Below are positions 33,240-43,675 of a stretch of 60,248 nucleotides of DNA, one piece after another. This stretch comes from Haplomitrium mnioides (Eukaryota > Marchantiophyta > Haplomitriopsida > Calobryales): positions 1 through 60,248 of the forward strand of contig JBNGIS010011009.1 in the NCBI GenBank assembly GCA_049999725.1, read 5' to 3'. Numbering within the stretch: the stretch's first letter is position 1; each line of letters begins with the position of its first letter. Under the pieces are notes generated by a model. The model searched no databases, was not told the DNA's origin, and saw nothing but the letters and a program-made list of their open reading frames with translations. Both the position numbers and the translations under genes were made by a program.

Positions 33240-33745
33240 GTATCCTTTGAACTAGAGAGGGAATTTGTCATATAAACATTTTGAAATCCCAAGTTTCTAA
33301 CACAACAATTACCTGAGTTTTAGGATTATAGGATAATTGAATCACGTCGCTAAGACTTTTAATCGTGAAACCTTTGACACGTTTCGAGAATTGGCTGAAC
33401 ATTTGTTCAATTTGATCATGAGTATGGCCAACTATGAGAAATCCCCCCTTGATTTTTTGAAAAACATTCTTGGCAAAAAGGAGACTAAGATTCCAAATAA
33501 GATAGAATTCTTATTCTCTCGTGTTGTGTTGTCCAACTAAAGATACAAAGTTGGAGGCATCCACCCTTCAAAGCCACATAATATTTTCTTGAGCACAATA
33601 ATTTTCAAACTAGAATCACTTCTCAAATTTCTATAGGTTTAGAAGACCCTCGAAGAAAGAACATGATTGAATATTAAAGCATCAACAACATGCACACCCA
33701 CCAAACAATCTTTATCAATGTTTTTTTGGTGGCGAAGGCAAGTGT
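33240..33745 (-). pseudogene. Gene 1 copy A: transposase-like catalytic core
   Basis: On the minus strand: VGVHVVDALIFNHV, NLRSDSSLKIIVLKKILCGF, then LDNTTRENKNSILFGILVSF, and after a shift GFLIVGHTHDQIEQMFSQFS then KSLSDVIQLSYNP. The pair 'DN..RENKN' and 'VGHTHxxIxQxFS' is a recurring signature of a scattered group of transposase-like proteins in animals, oomycetes and plants that I recall without a firm family name. The acidic residues of MDxMDQ (seen in copy B), LDN and HTHD fit a DDE/DDD-type triad. Catalytic role is inference. Confidence 0.6.
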
Positions 33746-34545
33746 CGATATTTGGAACTTCAAAAGACAACCTCACATGCTAAAAATATTCAAGTCATTT
33801 TAAACAAATGTTTGGATTGGTAGAAGTGTTAACTTTGTAGAAGATTAAAAAATAAACTTTAGGTAATTTAAATAAAAGGAAAATCTATTTGTTATAAAAT
33901 CAACAAAAGCTTTAAAAGGAGAAAATTAAGATTTGCTAACAAAAGGTTGCAAACTGGAACTATAGTTTCAAAGGTAGCTTGGAGTCTTTGTTCGCAAAAG
34001 ATTAAAAAAATCAGACCACATCTTATGCACCCATAGGATGAGTGGAGACAACAACTGGTAGTATGCGCGCATAGGACCAAAGCAACAACAACAATATCAT
34101 GGCTTGTTTTGAATGTTGTTGCAACTGGTTTTAAAAGAAACAAGAACAAATTCTATTCGTGAATAGGATTTGCAAACAACAAAAACGGTTCTTGCTATTG
34201 TTTTTCTTGCAAAGGGCTCTTGATTTAAAGCAACAAAAGCAAAACTTGTTGCAAGGCTAAGTTCACCACCAAGAATCAGATTTGGTTCCTCAATTTATTT
34301 GACTGGAGACAAGAATTGGATTCAAACTAAAAACAATAGACCCGATGCAAGCATAGACTCTCCCCTCACAACTAAAGATGCTAAGAACTATTCGACTCAA
34401 ATCTTGTTTGCTAAACAACTTAACAAAACAAATGTCTTTTGGCACTAAGTTGAGAAAACATAACATCTTTAGAACTAAGCTTTGAGTCTAGATAAAAGAG
34501 CATGGATTAATCAAAGATTTCAAAAGAGAACAAATTTGTTACCTT
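33746..34545 (-). other. Gene 1 copy A: intron
   Basis: It begins on the minus strand with GGTAACAAATTTGTTC after the codons for SDK, the same donor as in copy B (46229/46230). It contains a palindrome remnant at about 34055-34070 (ATGCGCGCATAGGACC) and Gln-codon-like CAACAACAAC runs. A short open frame at 33892-34149 (minus) looks like noise. Confidence 0.5.
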
Positions 34546-35290
34546 TGTCGGACTCCAGGACAAATTTTTCTTGCAATGATTTTATTTCTTTGCATGTTTC
34601 ACAAATAGCAAAAAACCAAGAAAAGATCCTTTGCTGCAAGGTCCCACTTTGAATTGAAATCGCTTGTTGTTTGAGTGGTGCTATTGGTGACCTCAATTCA
34701 TCTCCAAAATTGAAACCGTCTACAGATTGTATGCTTTTTGTATTTTGAACAAACACACTTTGATCATGAATATCAAGGTCTCCCTTAGAAGAGGACCAAG
34801 AAAAGTCCACAACCATCTGGAAATTTTGAGTTGAATGTCTTTTTGTTGATCCGTTGGAGTAGTCAAAAGAAAGATTCAACTTTGACCACTTGACCGACAA
34901 CAAGGATCTTGTGCGTGCAGAAGGTTGTGTCTTCAAATTTTTGCAAGCACTGAGTTCCCTCTTTGATCCATTGTGTACAAGTTGTTCACTCCTTAGATCT
35001 ATGAGCGCATTGGGTTCACTACTTGATCCTATGGACGTAGAGGGTTCAATCTCTAATCATAGATGCGCATAGGGTTCACCTTCTCGATCTTCCCTGGCGG
35101 AGATATTTGATTCAAAAAAAGCCATCTTTTTCCCCAATATACTCGCCATCACACGTTATGCTTTTGGTAGTCCATTGCTCAACTCTAAAGAATTGCGGTT
35201 TGAACAAGTCTCTACCTTTTGATCAAAAGTAACACCTTTCTGTGAAGATGAATCTTGGAATTCTAACCTTTTATTGCCTTTTAAAACTCC
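34546..35290 (-). pseudogene. Gene 1 copy A: N-terminal exon with internal deletion
   Basis: On the minus strand KRLEFQDSSSQKGVTF, then a decayed decapeptide repeat (EPYAHL, SEPNALIDLRSKEQ), then FQMVVDFSWSSSKGDLDIHD and FNFGDELRSPIAPLKQQAIS. It then jumps directly to FAICETCKEIKSLQE and stops being exon at SDK/GTAACA. Compared with copy B, about 1 kb (Cys-rich and KHWRT regions) is deleted between SIQSG and FAICE. A 138-codon open frame (34936-34520) spans the deletion. Confidence 0.6.
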
Positions 35291-35473
35291 AACCATTGAT
35301 AGAGCCGACTAAAAATCAACTATTTAGAGAAATTATTTTAACAAATATTGTCAACCTCTTACAGCCTACATAAAATAAGTGTTTTTAGAGAGAATTTTGC
35401 AAATGACAAAATTGTCAACTTTCTATGAAGAAAATGAAAAAAAGAAATTCGAAAGATGAAAATTGGTTTATAA
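35291..35473. promoter_or_regulatory. Divergent intergenic spacer, copy A
   Basis: AT-rich spacer between the diverging starts of gene 1 (minus) and gene 2 (plus). In reverse it aligns with 44243-44453 in copy B (landmark TTCATAGAAAGTTGACAATTTTG against TTCATAGAAATTTCACTATTTTG). TATATAGGTATAAAAG at 35487-35502 could serve gene 2. Promoter role is inference. Confidence 0.35.
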
Positions 35474-36040
35474 TTGTATAAACAATATATAGGTATAAAA
35501 GAAACAACAATTGAAGGCTTCTTTCTATTGTCGCAAGTTCACTTCCTAGTTTTGTTTTCTTGTTATCGCGGTTTTTGCATTTTCTTGTTATTTTTCTACT
35601 TTCAGCCCATCCATTTTTGTGAACTTTTGTTTACTAGATTCTTGACATCAAATTCTACCTATTTTCACTTTTGGGAAAACGGCATCATAAGTCAACGTTT
35701 CCCAACCTGCTTAACCAAAGCCTTATAGGTATTTGGATGTTCTCAAGGTTTTGGAGTCAGAAAAATTAGACTAGAATTGGCTTTTGAATTGTGGATCTAT
35801 GAAAGACATAGATCAAGACCTTTACTTTTTTGCTCGTGAAGGTTAAAATTTAACTTAGGCATTTTGGTCCAAATCACAATGATTAGAGAGGGGCAGTGAG
35901 CCCACATTGGGCTGCTTGTGCAATCACAGGACAGCATCACCCTGTACAAGGTTTCTCAAAAATGATTTTGCTTTTCAGAGATGAACTAGAGGGACATCTT
36001 CACCAAACATCTACAATTGGCCAAGGACAACCTCAAGGTT
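35474..36040 (+). pseudogene. Gene 2 copy A: first exon
   Basis: The open stretch 35474-35728 has IKETTIEGFFLLSQVHFLVL, matching copy B KKVIVESFFPFSRVHFLVL. Downstream frames read MKDIDQDLYFF, GPNHND and HWAACAITGQ, matching copy B KDIDHHFYLF, GPNHDD, QHGAACAVTD. It ends RDIFTKHLQLAKDNLK then GTTAGA, a GT donor in the same place as copy B. Cellular role unknown; several stops. Confidence 0.5.
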
Positions 36041-36083
36041 AGATCTGAAACTCATTTTTCATTTCGTTCCTTTTTCTAATGAC

Positions 36084-36340
36084 TCACAATTTAATGCGTG
36101 CATTGGTTAGTGAGTCTATGCGCACATGGACTCCCTCGTCTAGGCAAGCAGGGACTCTTGAGTCCATGCGCACATAGACTCTATAGTGCATGTGTGCATA
36201 AACTCCGTAGTCTATGTGCGCATAGACTCCAAAGTCCATGCGCGCATGGACTCTCTTGTCAAAGCGCTCTTGGACTAGGGAGTCCATGCGTGCATAGACT
36301 CCGGAGTCTATGCGCACATGGACTTTGGAGCTCATCTACT
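36084..36340. repeat. 24-bp palindrome array in gene 2 intron, copy A
   Basis: About ten 24-bp units, each holding a short inverted repeat. AGTCCATGCGCGCATGGACT (36233-36252) is a perfect 20-bp palindrome, GTCTATGTGCGCATAGAC (36210-36227) and AGTCCATGCGCACATAGACT (36161-36180) are near-perfect. Because 24 is divisible by three, both strands stay open and would encode octapeptide repeats (GVYAHIDY-like). I regard these as by-products of the period. Confidence 0.9.
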
Positions 36341-36990
36341 CAAGGTCATCTTTTGCGACCCTTCCTCTCCATCTTCAAGCAACTCAGAGAAGAGACTAGA
36401 GCCAGAGTTTGTGTAAGCTCCTACATCAAGGGGCTGCAAACTTTTCAAGAAAGAGAATAGGTTGACCCTCATACAGTGTTTGAAGAAGATAAAAAGAAAA
36501 TTTGAGAATCTACAATCCAACGGTGGAGAGTTCGAGAAGAAACCATAACAATTCAATTGGAGAATTTGAGCCTTCCAAAATCTGAAATGGACAATTGATG
36601 GCTATTCCAAATCAGGAGGTTGAATGAGGACTTTGTTGAGCTTTGTGCGCAGAGAATGCTCATAAATAAATATGCACACAGTTTTTTCATTGTTGTTGTG
36701 GACTCAAAGTGCCGGCTAAAAGATAAGTGAGAGTTCAATCTCAAGAACCCTCACAAGTGTCGGTACAAGATTGTTGGAGGCAATCACAATGTTGCCGCAA
36801 GGCATCTTTTAATCACCAAATATGAAGCAAAGAATCCAATGTTGTCTCCATGCAATTGTTTTGTGTACGTAGGTCTGACTCCTACATAGGCACATATTTT
36901 CACAAAGGATGACAATTACAACCAAAGATACAAGTTAGAAATGACCTCAATTCAAAAGGTCAAATATTGCATCAAAAGTTCGTGGAGAGT
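36341..36990 (+). pseudogene. Gene 2 copy A: second exon, GGNH region
   Basis: LQTFQERE, VDPHTVFEEDKKKI, then STIQRWRVREETITIQLENL, FQIRRLNEDFVELCAQRM, HSFFIVVVDSKCRLKDK, and KIVGGNHNVAARHLLITKYE followed by AKNPML and YVGLTPT. Copy B gives the same series. GGNHxxAAR is the best-preserved version of the ParB/sulfiredoxin-like box in the window. Stops after QERE, KKKI and EMDN. Confidence 0.6.
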
Positions 36991-37009
36991 GGAATGTATC
37001 ACCTTAGAA

Positions 37010-37480
37010 ATTAAAAAGAGAGTTTGTACTGGAGACCGTGGAGATAAAGCTGAAGTCAACTCTTGAGAAAACATTTACTTCTTAGAACAATTGGTTCCAA
37101 CTTACTTTTCGAAGTGGTGAGCGTTGGGATTTACAACATAGCATTTTCACAATGTAGGAGAAGAACATGGTCAAGGGCTAGAAGCCTAAGGCCAAGGGAT
37201 CGCTGAGAATGGAGGACATAAAGTGGACATCTTGGAGGTCTCTTTAGAGTCTTCCAGACAAAGTTAAAATATATGTTTTGAAACACGTGGAAGCCGAAGA
37301 GCTTTCAATTGAAGAAATGTCTTGCGAGCTAGAGAGACATAAAGTTTTGACATTCATGGTAAAGTCTTTGTGCTCCAAAGTCTATTGTAGCTCCTAGGAA
37401 GAAGCAAGAGAGGAGTACCCTCTCCACACCAAGGAGTCAAAGATGTCTGCATTTTACTCATGTTTTGAGGAGCTTTTGGT
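37010..37480 (+). pseudogene. Gene 2 copy A: third exon
   Basis: ETVEIKLKSTLEKTF, KPKAKGSLRMEDIKWTSWRS, KVKIYVLKHVEAEELSIEEM, LERHKVLTFMVKS and KESKMSAFYSCFEELL, ending at GGTAAGTTTG (donor near 37480). It is colinear with copies B and E. I do not recognise the domain; it sits between the GGNH and methyltransferase-like parts. Confidence 0.55.
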
Positions 37481-37559
37481 AAGTTTGTTTTTCCATTGTA
37501 CGTTTATTTCTCTAGAGTTGCACTGAATTTTTTGTAAATTGTCTTTTGCTAGAATAAAA

Positions 37560-38060
37560 ATGATTATAAGTCCACGTGCGCATGGACTATCAACTTTGTC
37601 CACACAAGGACCCTCTAGTTTGGCACGCTTGGACTATCAAGTCCATGCGCACATAGACTCTCTAGTCCAAGTTTGTAAGGGACTCTCTAGTTCCTGATCT
37701 TTGACTAGCAAGTCCATGCGCACATAGACTCTCTAGTCCAAGTTTGTAAAGGACTCTCTAGTTCCTGATCTTTGACTAGCAAGTCCATGCGCGCATGGAC
37801 ATTGAAGTCCTTGTGTATGGACATTGAAGTCCATGCACTCTTGGGAATTGAAGTCCATGTGCTCTTGGACATTGAGGTCCATGCACACATGGACATTGAA
37901 GTTCATGAGCACATGGATATTGAAGTCCAAAAGTGCTTGGAATTCAATGTCCATGTGTGCATGGACTTCAATCTCTATGTTCGCTTGGACTTCAATGTCC
38001 ATCTTAGTTTGGACTCCAATATCCATGCTATTTTGGACTCTCAAACCGCTACAGATTTCT
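37560..38060. repeat. 24-bp palindrome array with orientation flip at about 37938
   Basis: Roughly 18-20 units. GTCCATGCGCGCATGGAC (37783-37800) is a perfect palindrome and GTCCATGCACACATGGAC (37877-37894) nearly so. Up to about 37930 the linker between palindromes reads ATTGAAGTCC; from about 37940 it reads GGACTTCAAT, its reverse complement. The array is thus an inverted join of the same intron from gene 2 copies A (plus) and B (minus). Two 67-bp units (AGTCCAAGTTTGTAAG...CTGATCTTTGACTAGC) repeat at about 37660 and 37735. Confidence 0.9.
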
Positions 38061-38212
38061 GCCAAGACTTTCCAATCCCAGAGAAAGAGTACATACGCAT
38101 ATAAACCCTTAGATATCCATCCGAGCATGACAAAATTTTGAAAAATAAAAGCATTGAAAAAAAATTCAAGCAATCTTTTGAAACACAGTTGTAGAAGGGA
38201 AAAAAAACTTAC

Positions 38213-38658
38213 CAACAATTTCTCAAAGCTTGAGTAGAAAGAGGGCATCTTTGATTCCTATGTGTGGATGGGACATTCCGAACTTACCTTCTTCCAAGAG
38301 CTACAATAAATCTCTGAGCAAACAATTTGACGATTACTGCCAAAACTTTGTGCCTCTCAAGTTTGTAAAATATTTCTTTGATTGAAAGCTCTCTTGCTTC
38401 CACCCATTTCAAAACTGAAATTTTGATTTTGCTAAGAAGACCCTAAATAGACCTCCAAGGTGTCCATTTTATGTTTTCCATTCTAAGAGATCCTTTGGCC
38501 TTGGGTTTCTGACTTTTCACAAGATTTTTGACATTGTTAAAATGTCCTATTGTAACTCCTAGAGCTCTCCACTTCCAAACGCCAATCGGAACCAATTGTC
38601 TTGAGAAGTCAACGTTTTCTCAAAAGTTGACTTTGGCTTGATTTCCAAAGTCTCTAGC
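38213..38658 (-). pseudogene. Gene 2 copy B: third exon
   Basis: On the minus strand ETLEIKPKSTFEKTLTSQDN, WFRLAFGSGEL, LRMENIKWTPWRSI, KIKISVLKWVEARELSIKEI and LERHKVLAVIVKLFAQRF, then PSFYSSFEKLL before GTAAGT. It is the best-preserved copy of this exon, with a few shifts. It is cut on its 5' side by the TG..CA element at 38659 (TSD CTAGC) and continues at 42346. Confidence 0.6.
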
Positions 38659-39194
38659 TGTTAGGGTCCAGGATGGGAATTAAAGACGCACACAAGGAGA
38701 GGCAAAGGAGGAAGAAGTTAAGGAAAATGAAGAAAGCAAGTAGGCGAATGGCAGAAATGGCAAACAACAGACCTTGTCCAAATAGAAGGACAAAAGATTC
38801 TTAGAAGTTGAATCCAAAGACTTTTATAATTTCTAGTTGGAAAACTTTTATTATATTTAAAGTAGAAAATCTTCTTTAGGATCTAAAAATGCAATTGTAG
38901 GAATAGCATATGTCTTCTGAATTACAGATACCAATCGAATCTAGCAACAGATCACTCAAGGACAACAACAGCTCAGATATGCGCAATGGAGATAAACAGA
39001 GAAATAGCGCTTCAGCAAGAAGAAGATAAGGAAGTCAGTTTGTTCGTAAGTCAGGTGTGTGAGTATAGATAGTAATGTATAGGGGTGTACCTGTTCGTGT
39101 GTGTTGTTCCTAGATTTTGGAGAATATTCTGGGTTAGTAAATAATAAATATAATAGTAAATATTTAGTAAAATATTAAGAAGTTGCTAATTATA

Positions 39195-41537
39195 CCTAAG
39201 CTACCAGCCAAGCCAAGAGGAAAAAGAGGGGCTAAAATGGACGAAGAGGATCATTTTGATCCAATGGCGTACGTTGAAAGTAGAATTCCCACCGGTGGGA
39301 CTTAGGGCCAGTTGATGAAGGGTACCAAAAAAAAGATGGTCTCTCTCTGGTGCGACGGAGTTTTTTGGTGAAAAAGGAGTTTCTTTGGGGCTGGAGGCGA
39401 GAGAAGCGCCGCAGGGAGGCATGAGTGTGAGTTTTCTTAGTGATCCCAACGAGGGAGGAAGATTGCTCTTATCGAACTGTATGCATGCAGCTCTGGAGAC
39501 TTGAGTCGAATCCAGAGGTGAAGAAAGAGGGGTTGGGACACGATGAAGGGTGTTTGTTTGTGGCTGTCCAACAAAATTTTACATAAGGAAAGTGGCAGAA
39601 TAGAGTGATTCTTGGGGCCTACGAAAGGTGGCTATCTACATTTTTGTGCGACAAAATCTGCGACTGGAGTTCTCGAGTGCATGTGAGTTTCTAAGGAGAA
39701 AACGAGGTATTGAAGGGTGAAAATATCTTGGGCCGCTTGGTAAGAAAGATCATAGCTAGAAAAGTATGGGACCAAGCACGAGAGAACAGATACATCAAAC
39801 CTGCACAGCTACTTGTAAGTAAGAGTGTGTAGACATTGACATGGAGGCAAGAGTTTTATGGGCGAAATTTGAAATGCATGTTTTCAGGAGGCAACTCTAC
39901 CGAAGGTCCACATTTAAAGTTTGAGCGGTGATTGCAAGGAGGATTGACGACATTAGGGAGAGGGAGGAGGCTAAGAGATTCGCGATGGAGGAAGGTTGTG
40001 ACCCATGAATTTTGCATAATCTGATTCGTGAAAGGAATGTAGAGAGGAGGCAAAACCATGTCAAGATTGGTAGTGGAGCATTTGGCCGCCGTTTGAAAAT
40101 TTTATGGTCGCCACCGGTCCGGAACCGGGTATCTCTCCAGTGTTATGCCATTTTGGGAGAAAGACTAGGGAGAAGGAGTGGCGGACTACTTCAGAAGATT
40201 CAACTGTGGGAGCAAAGGGAAAGAAAAAAGGAGTCCAGCTGCATCATACAGAGGAGTCTATAGGAATCAATTGATCTAAGCTTGAGCACCCAAGCCTCGA
40301 GGTAATGCAGAAAGACGGTGTGGCCATTGTGAAGGGGTGGACTCAAGGCTGCATGGGAAGGAAAATCACAGCAAGAAAGAATAGAGGGTCGACCATTGCA
40401 AGGAGAAGGAGCATCTAAGATGAGCAAAGTCCACAGTCAATTCACACCAGTCGGAGGATGCCGAAGAATCGGGTTCTGTTTCAAGTAGTCGATATTCCCA
40501 TGAAGAAGTGCACAGGTTGTCAAAATCATGGAGTGTCTGCCTTACACTCGCGCTATCTGTTGGACCTTGAGGCCTTGCACCTCTCTCTCTATTAGCTGAA
40601 CCTAAACTCTCAACACAGAATCGAGGCCTCTCCAAGTTTGCTCGCAGTGCCATTGTCGACTGAGTTCAGAAGTTGATAATAGCAATGGAGAAAATCAAGA
40701 AAAGAGAGGAGTATTGACGGGTCATAGGTGATTACAGAAGAAGTATGCACGAATTTGGTTCTCTAGTTCAATCAACCTAATTCCGGAGGGCTCTGTGCAG
40801 TGATGTTGAACTTCCTGCCTACATTCCCAGTTGAGTCGACATCAAAGGAAGCGGAGGATGCATTGGACTGTGAGGAGTGATCGATTGCTCATCGACCTGG
40901 TGTTGGCCAATGGTGGCTGATGAACAAATTGACGACGAGAAGTAGAAGCGGTCGTGCAGGTTCCAAAGTGCTAGGAAAGTTTTGATTATACAAGGAAGAA
41001 CACAATGCATAGAGAAGGGGTATGTAGGAGACAAATCGATGCATGTGACAAGGGCTCAATTGGGAAATGGTGAAATGAAGGAAGGTCAACTCATTGGGGA
41101 AGGAATTAGTATAAGAACATGACCGAGGTGTGGATTTAAAAGAAAACAATCTAAGAAAGGAAAAGGTAGACGTAACCTCTCGGTATATGGATACAGGGCG
41201 GTGGAGTTATTGGGGAGTTAATGGTGGTGACCAGTGAATCGAGCACACGAAGGACTAAGGGTAGGAAGTGAAGAACAAGGTTGGAGGAATAGCAAAGTGG
41301 TAGGGGTAAATGTGGAGTTAGAATAGGAGTAAAGAGGAAAAGTGGGTGAAGGAAGTGGAGATTACCAGTTGTGAAGAATATTGTAGGGAAGAGGATGGAT
41401 ATACTAGGATTATGGATGAGGAAGAAAGTAAGACTCGGCACAAGAAGGGAAGTGTGAATGGGGAAGTGTATCAAATAATATGAGGGCACATATTTGACGA
41501 CTCTCTTCTCAAGGTGATGCTTGGCTGGTAGCTAAGG
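39195..41537. mobile_element. Possible nested TIR element
   Basis: TACCTAAGCTACCAGCCAAGC (39193 on) and its inverted partner ending at 41539 match at 20 of 21 positions. If the outer TA on each side is the target duplication, the element is 2,343 bp with 19-bp inverted ends. The interior has a base composition unlike the flanks and no recognisable transposase, so it would be non-autonomous. Chance or a stem inside one long LTR remains possible. Confidence 0.4.
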
Positions 41538-42046
41538 TAACAGAAAGTTGAACATGTTCATAGTTATGTAATTGTTCGTGAGTTCAGCCCTGTGTTCTGT
41601 TTTTTCTTGTTATTTATTAGAGTATATTTGTATTCCATATTGGGAATCAGGTGGTGTGGGAAGGTTTACAAAAATTCCCGATTGAGGTTGGAGTTGTATT
41701 TTATGTGGAATGAGTATGGTGAGTTTATTAGCAGTGTTGTACGAGTGGGAGTTCAAGAGAGAGTAGAGTGGAGTAGTGAGTCCTTGTTGGTTATGATCAA
41801 AAAGGGAAATCTTATGACCTGCACTGTACTTGTGATTGGTGTTCATTTCAACCATTTTTCAGTAAAGTGCTATTCCTATTCTTGCATATACATGTGATTT
41901 CAATTTCGTACCTTCTTTGGTTTCTCTTTCCTTGTTAGAACACCTAAAAAAATCAGACGCTTTTGATTTATTTCAATTTTTCTATGAGATACTAGTTCTG
42001 AGCCAAAAGACCAACTCGCATGCCACAAGTTGTTTGCAGGTCCTAA

Positions 42047-42220
42047 GCCGATCCTGGGGGAAAGAAGCACCCTCACGATTCCTTGTGTCATGGTGGACTT
42101 CACTACCACCACGACCAAGTGTAACCCTTGATAGCCGATCCTGGGGGAAGAAGCACCCCCACGGTCCCTTGTATCCTGGTGCACTTCACTACCACCACGA
42201 TCAAGTGTCATCCTAGATAG
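42047..42220. repeat. 87-bp tandem duplication
   Basis: GCCGATCCTGGGGGAA starts at 42047 and again at 42134, followed in each copy by AAGCACCC.CACG and CTTCACTACCACCACGA. A third start (GATAGCCCGATCAACAG) begins at about 42217 and fades. It lies near the right end of the TG..CA element. Confidence 0.9.
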
Positions 42221-42345
42221 CCCGATCAACAGGGTTTCCTTACTTACCCAAGCTGTTATTCAACTTTAGAAGTTAGGCATATACTACAACAACCGACCAA
42301 CCATCAGGGCTCCTCCCCCTATGCCATGAACACAAAGACCTAACA

Positions 42346-43300
42346 CTAGCACAAGTTTTCTTTTCAATTTATGGGATGACACTATTCCACTCTCTATATA
42401 ATGTTGATGCCAATGCTCCACCTTCTGAATTGAAGTCATCTCCAACTTGTAGCATTGGTTGTAATTGTCATTAGTCGCAAATATTTGGGTTTATGTTGGT
42501 GGAGCCCCACGTAGATGTAGCAGCTACTGAGAGAAAGCATAGGATTTTTTGCTCCATATTTTAGAATTAAAGGCTTCCTTGTGGCAGGACTGTGATTGCC
42601 TTATGCAACCTCATAGTAGTACTTGTCAGGATTCATGATGTCAAACTTTGAATTATCCTTCAACCCTCACTTTGGGTCTACAACCACAATAAAGAACGAA
42701 TGCACATAGTTGTTGGTGAGTATTCTTTGCACTAAAGGCTCAACAAAATCTTCATTTAACCTTCTAATTTGGAATGTCCTCCAGCTATGTATTCTAGGTT
42801 TTGAAATGTTCAACTTCTCTAGTTGAATAGTGATGGTTTCCTCTCGGACTTTGCACCGCTAGATTGTAGACTCCTTTATTTTGTTCTTGTCCTTCTCAAA
42901 CACTCTTTGAGGATCAACTTGATCCCTTTCTTGAAAAGTTTGGAGCTCTTTGTGCACTTGGCTCTTTGATCTTGATGTTGGAGGTTGCACTTGCTCTGGC
43001 TTGACTTCCTCCCAAAAGTTGCTAGAGAGGCAAGATGATGGCGCGGCCAAAAAAGACCTGAGTGGAGATGGGAACCGTACTGGCTCCTCCTCAACCGGCA
43101 GTGGGAGCACCGACTTTTTCTTTGGAAGCAACAACTTCTTCTTTTTTGGAGCCTTGGTTGGCTCTACCTCCTTTCTTTTCTTAGTAGCTGAAGGTCTACC
43201 TGTTGTTGCTATTGTCATCGTTATCGTGGATGGATGTGGCACTATTTGTGCCACGTGAAGGCTTTGCTTCACCTTCAAAATTTTTAAACTAAGGGCAAAT
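42346..43300 (-). pseudogene. Gene 2 copy B: second exon, basic stretch and GNH region
   Basis: A minus-strand open stretch (43278-42859) carries KKRKEVEPTKAPKKKKLLLP, a likely nuclear-localisation region, then QTFQERDQVDPQRVFEKDKN and ESTI. After a stop it reads REETITIQLEKLNISKPRIH, FQIRRLNEDFVEPLVQRILT, HSFFIVVVDPK, YYYEVA, stop, GNHSPATRKPLILKYGAKNP, and SCYIYVGL. It has the same series as copy A. The GGNH box reads *GNHSPATR here. It is interrupted by the TG..CA element downstream. Confidence 0.6.
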
Positions 43301-43439
43301 TTGATGAAGTCCTTTTCTACCTGCTTTGTGTCCGGGTAAGCATTGACAAAGTTGGACAGAAATTTGAGAAAATTGAAAACAAAAAAGAAGAAAAAGGCAA
43401 TGACTTACTAAGAAAAATTTTAAAAGTCCATTTATGGAC

Positions 43440-43625
43440 TCAAATGGTTTTAATAGGTAGTCTAGGCTCGAAGGGGCACTGGAGTCAATGTGTGCATGGA
43501 CTCCGTATCCTATAGTACAAGAGCTGCAAAGTCTATACGCGTATAGACTTCTGAGTCTCTGCTTGCTTGGATTTGAGATTCCCTACGCACATGGACTTCA
43601 TAGTCCATTGCGCGTGGGTATGGGG
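43440..43625. repeat. Palindrome array in gene 2 intron, copy B
   Basis: AGTCTATACGCGTATAGACT (43530-43549) is a perfect 20-bp palindrome that differs from the copy A palindrome AGTCCATGCGCGCATGGACT at two positions per arm, compensated in the other arm. Other units (CATTTATGGACTCAAATGG, GTGCATGGACTCCG, GCACATGGACTTCATAGTCC) are decayed. It has the same intron position as 36084-36340. Confidence 0.85.
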
Positions 43626-43675
43626 TTTTGAACAAAGCATTCAAACAACTTGAAAAAAAAATCTACTAAGTCCTA

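Larger units (their letters stand above)
38659..42345. mobile_element. Non-coding TG..CA element with perfect TSD (LARD-like or giant solo LTR)
   Basis: 3,687 bp beginning TGTTAGGGTCC and ending GACCTAACA, flanked by CTAGC at 38654-38658 and 42346-42350. Excision restores module sequence: CAAAGTCTCTAGCACAAG matches CAAAGTCTCCAACACAAG at about 28095. No gag or pol motif is visible on either strand, and I found no internal long direct repeats marking separate LTRs. It may be a large solo LTR or a large retrotransposon derivative. The middle (39.2-41.5 kb) is purine-rich on the plus strand and may be a nested element. Confidence 0.8.

Noticed and set aside
36084-38060. CRISPR-like reading of the palindromic repeats
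   Set aside because: Repeats and spacers are not distinct (spacers are also repeated), units decay gradually, and the context is plant mobile elements with introns.
37772-38104. Open frames on both strands through the palindrome array, encoding octapeptide repeats
   Set aside because: The 24-bp period is a multiple of three and the units are near-palindromic, so both strands stay open automatically. The frames also run over a proposed intron and an inverted junction.
41151-41489. 112-codon minus-strand frame inside the TG..CA element
   Set aside because: It is Pro/Leu/Phe-rich because the strand is pyrimidine-rich. No domain recognised.
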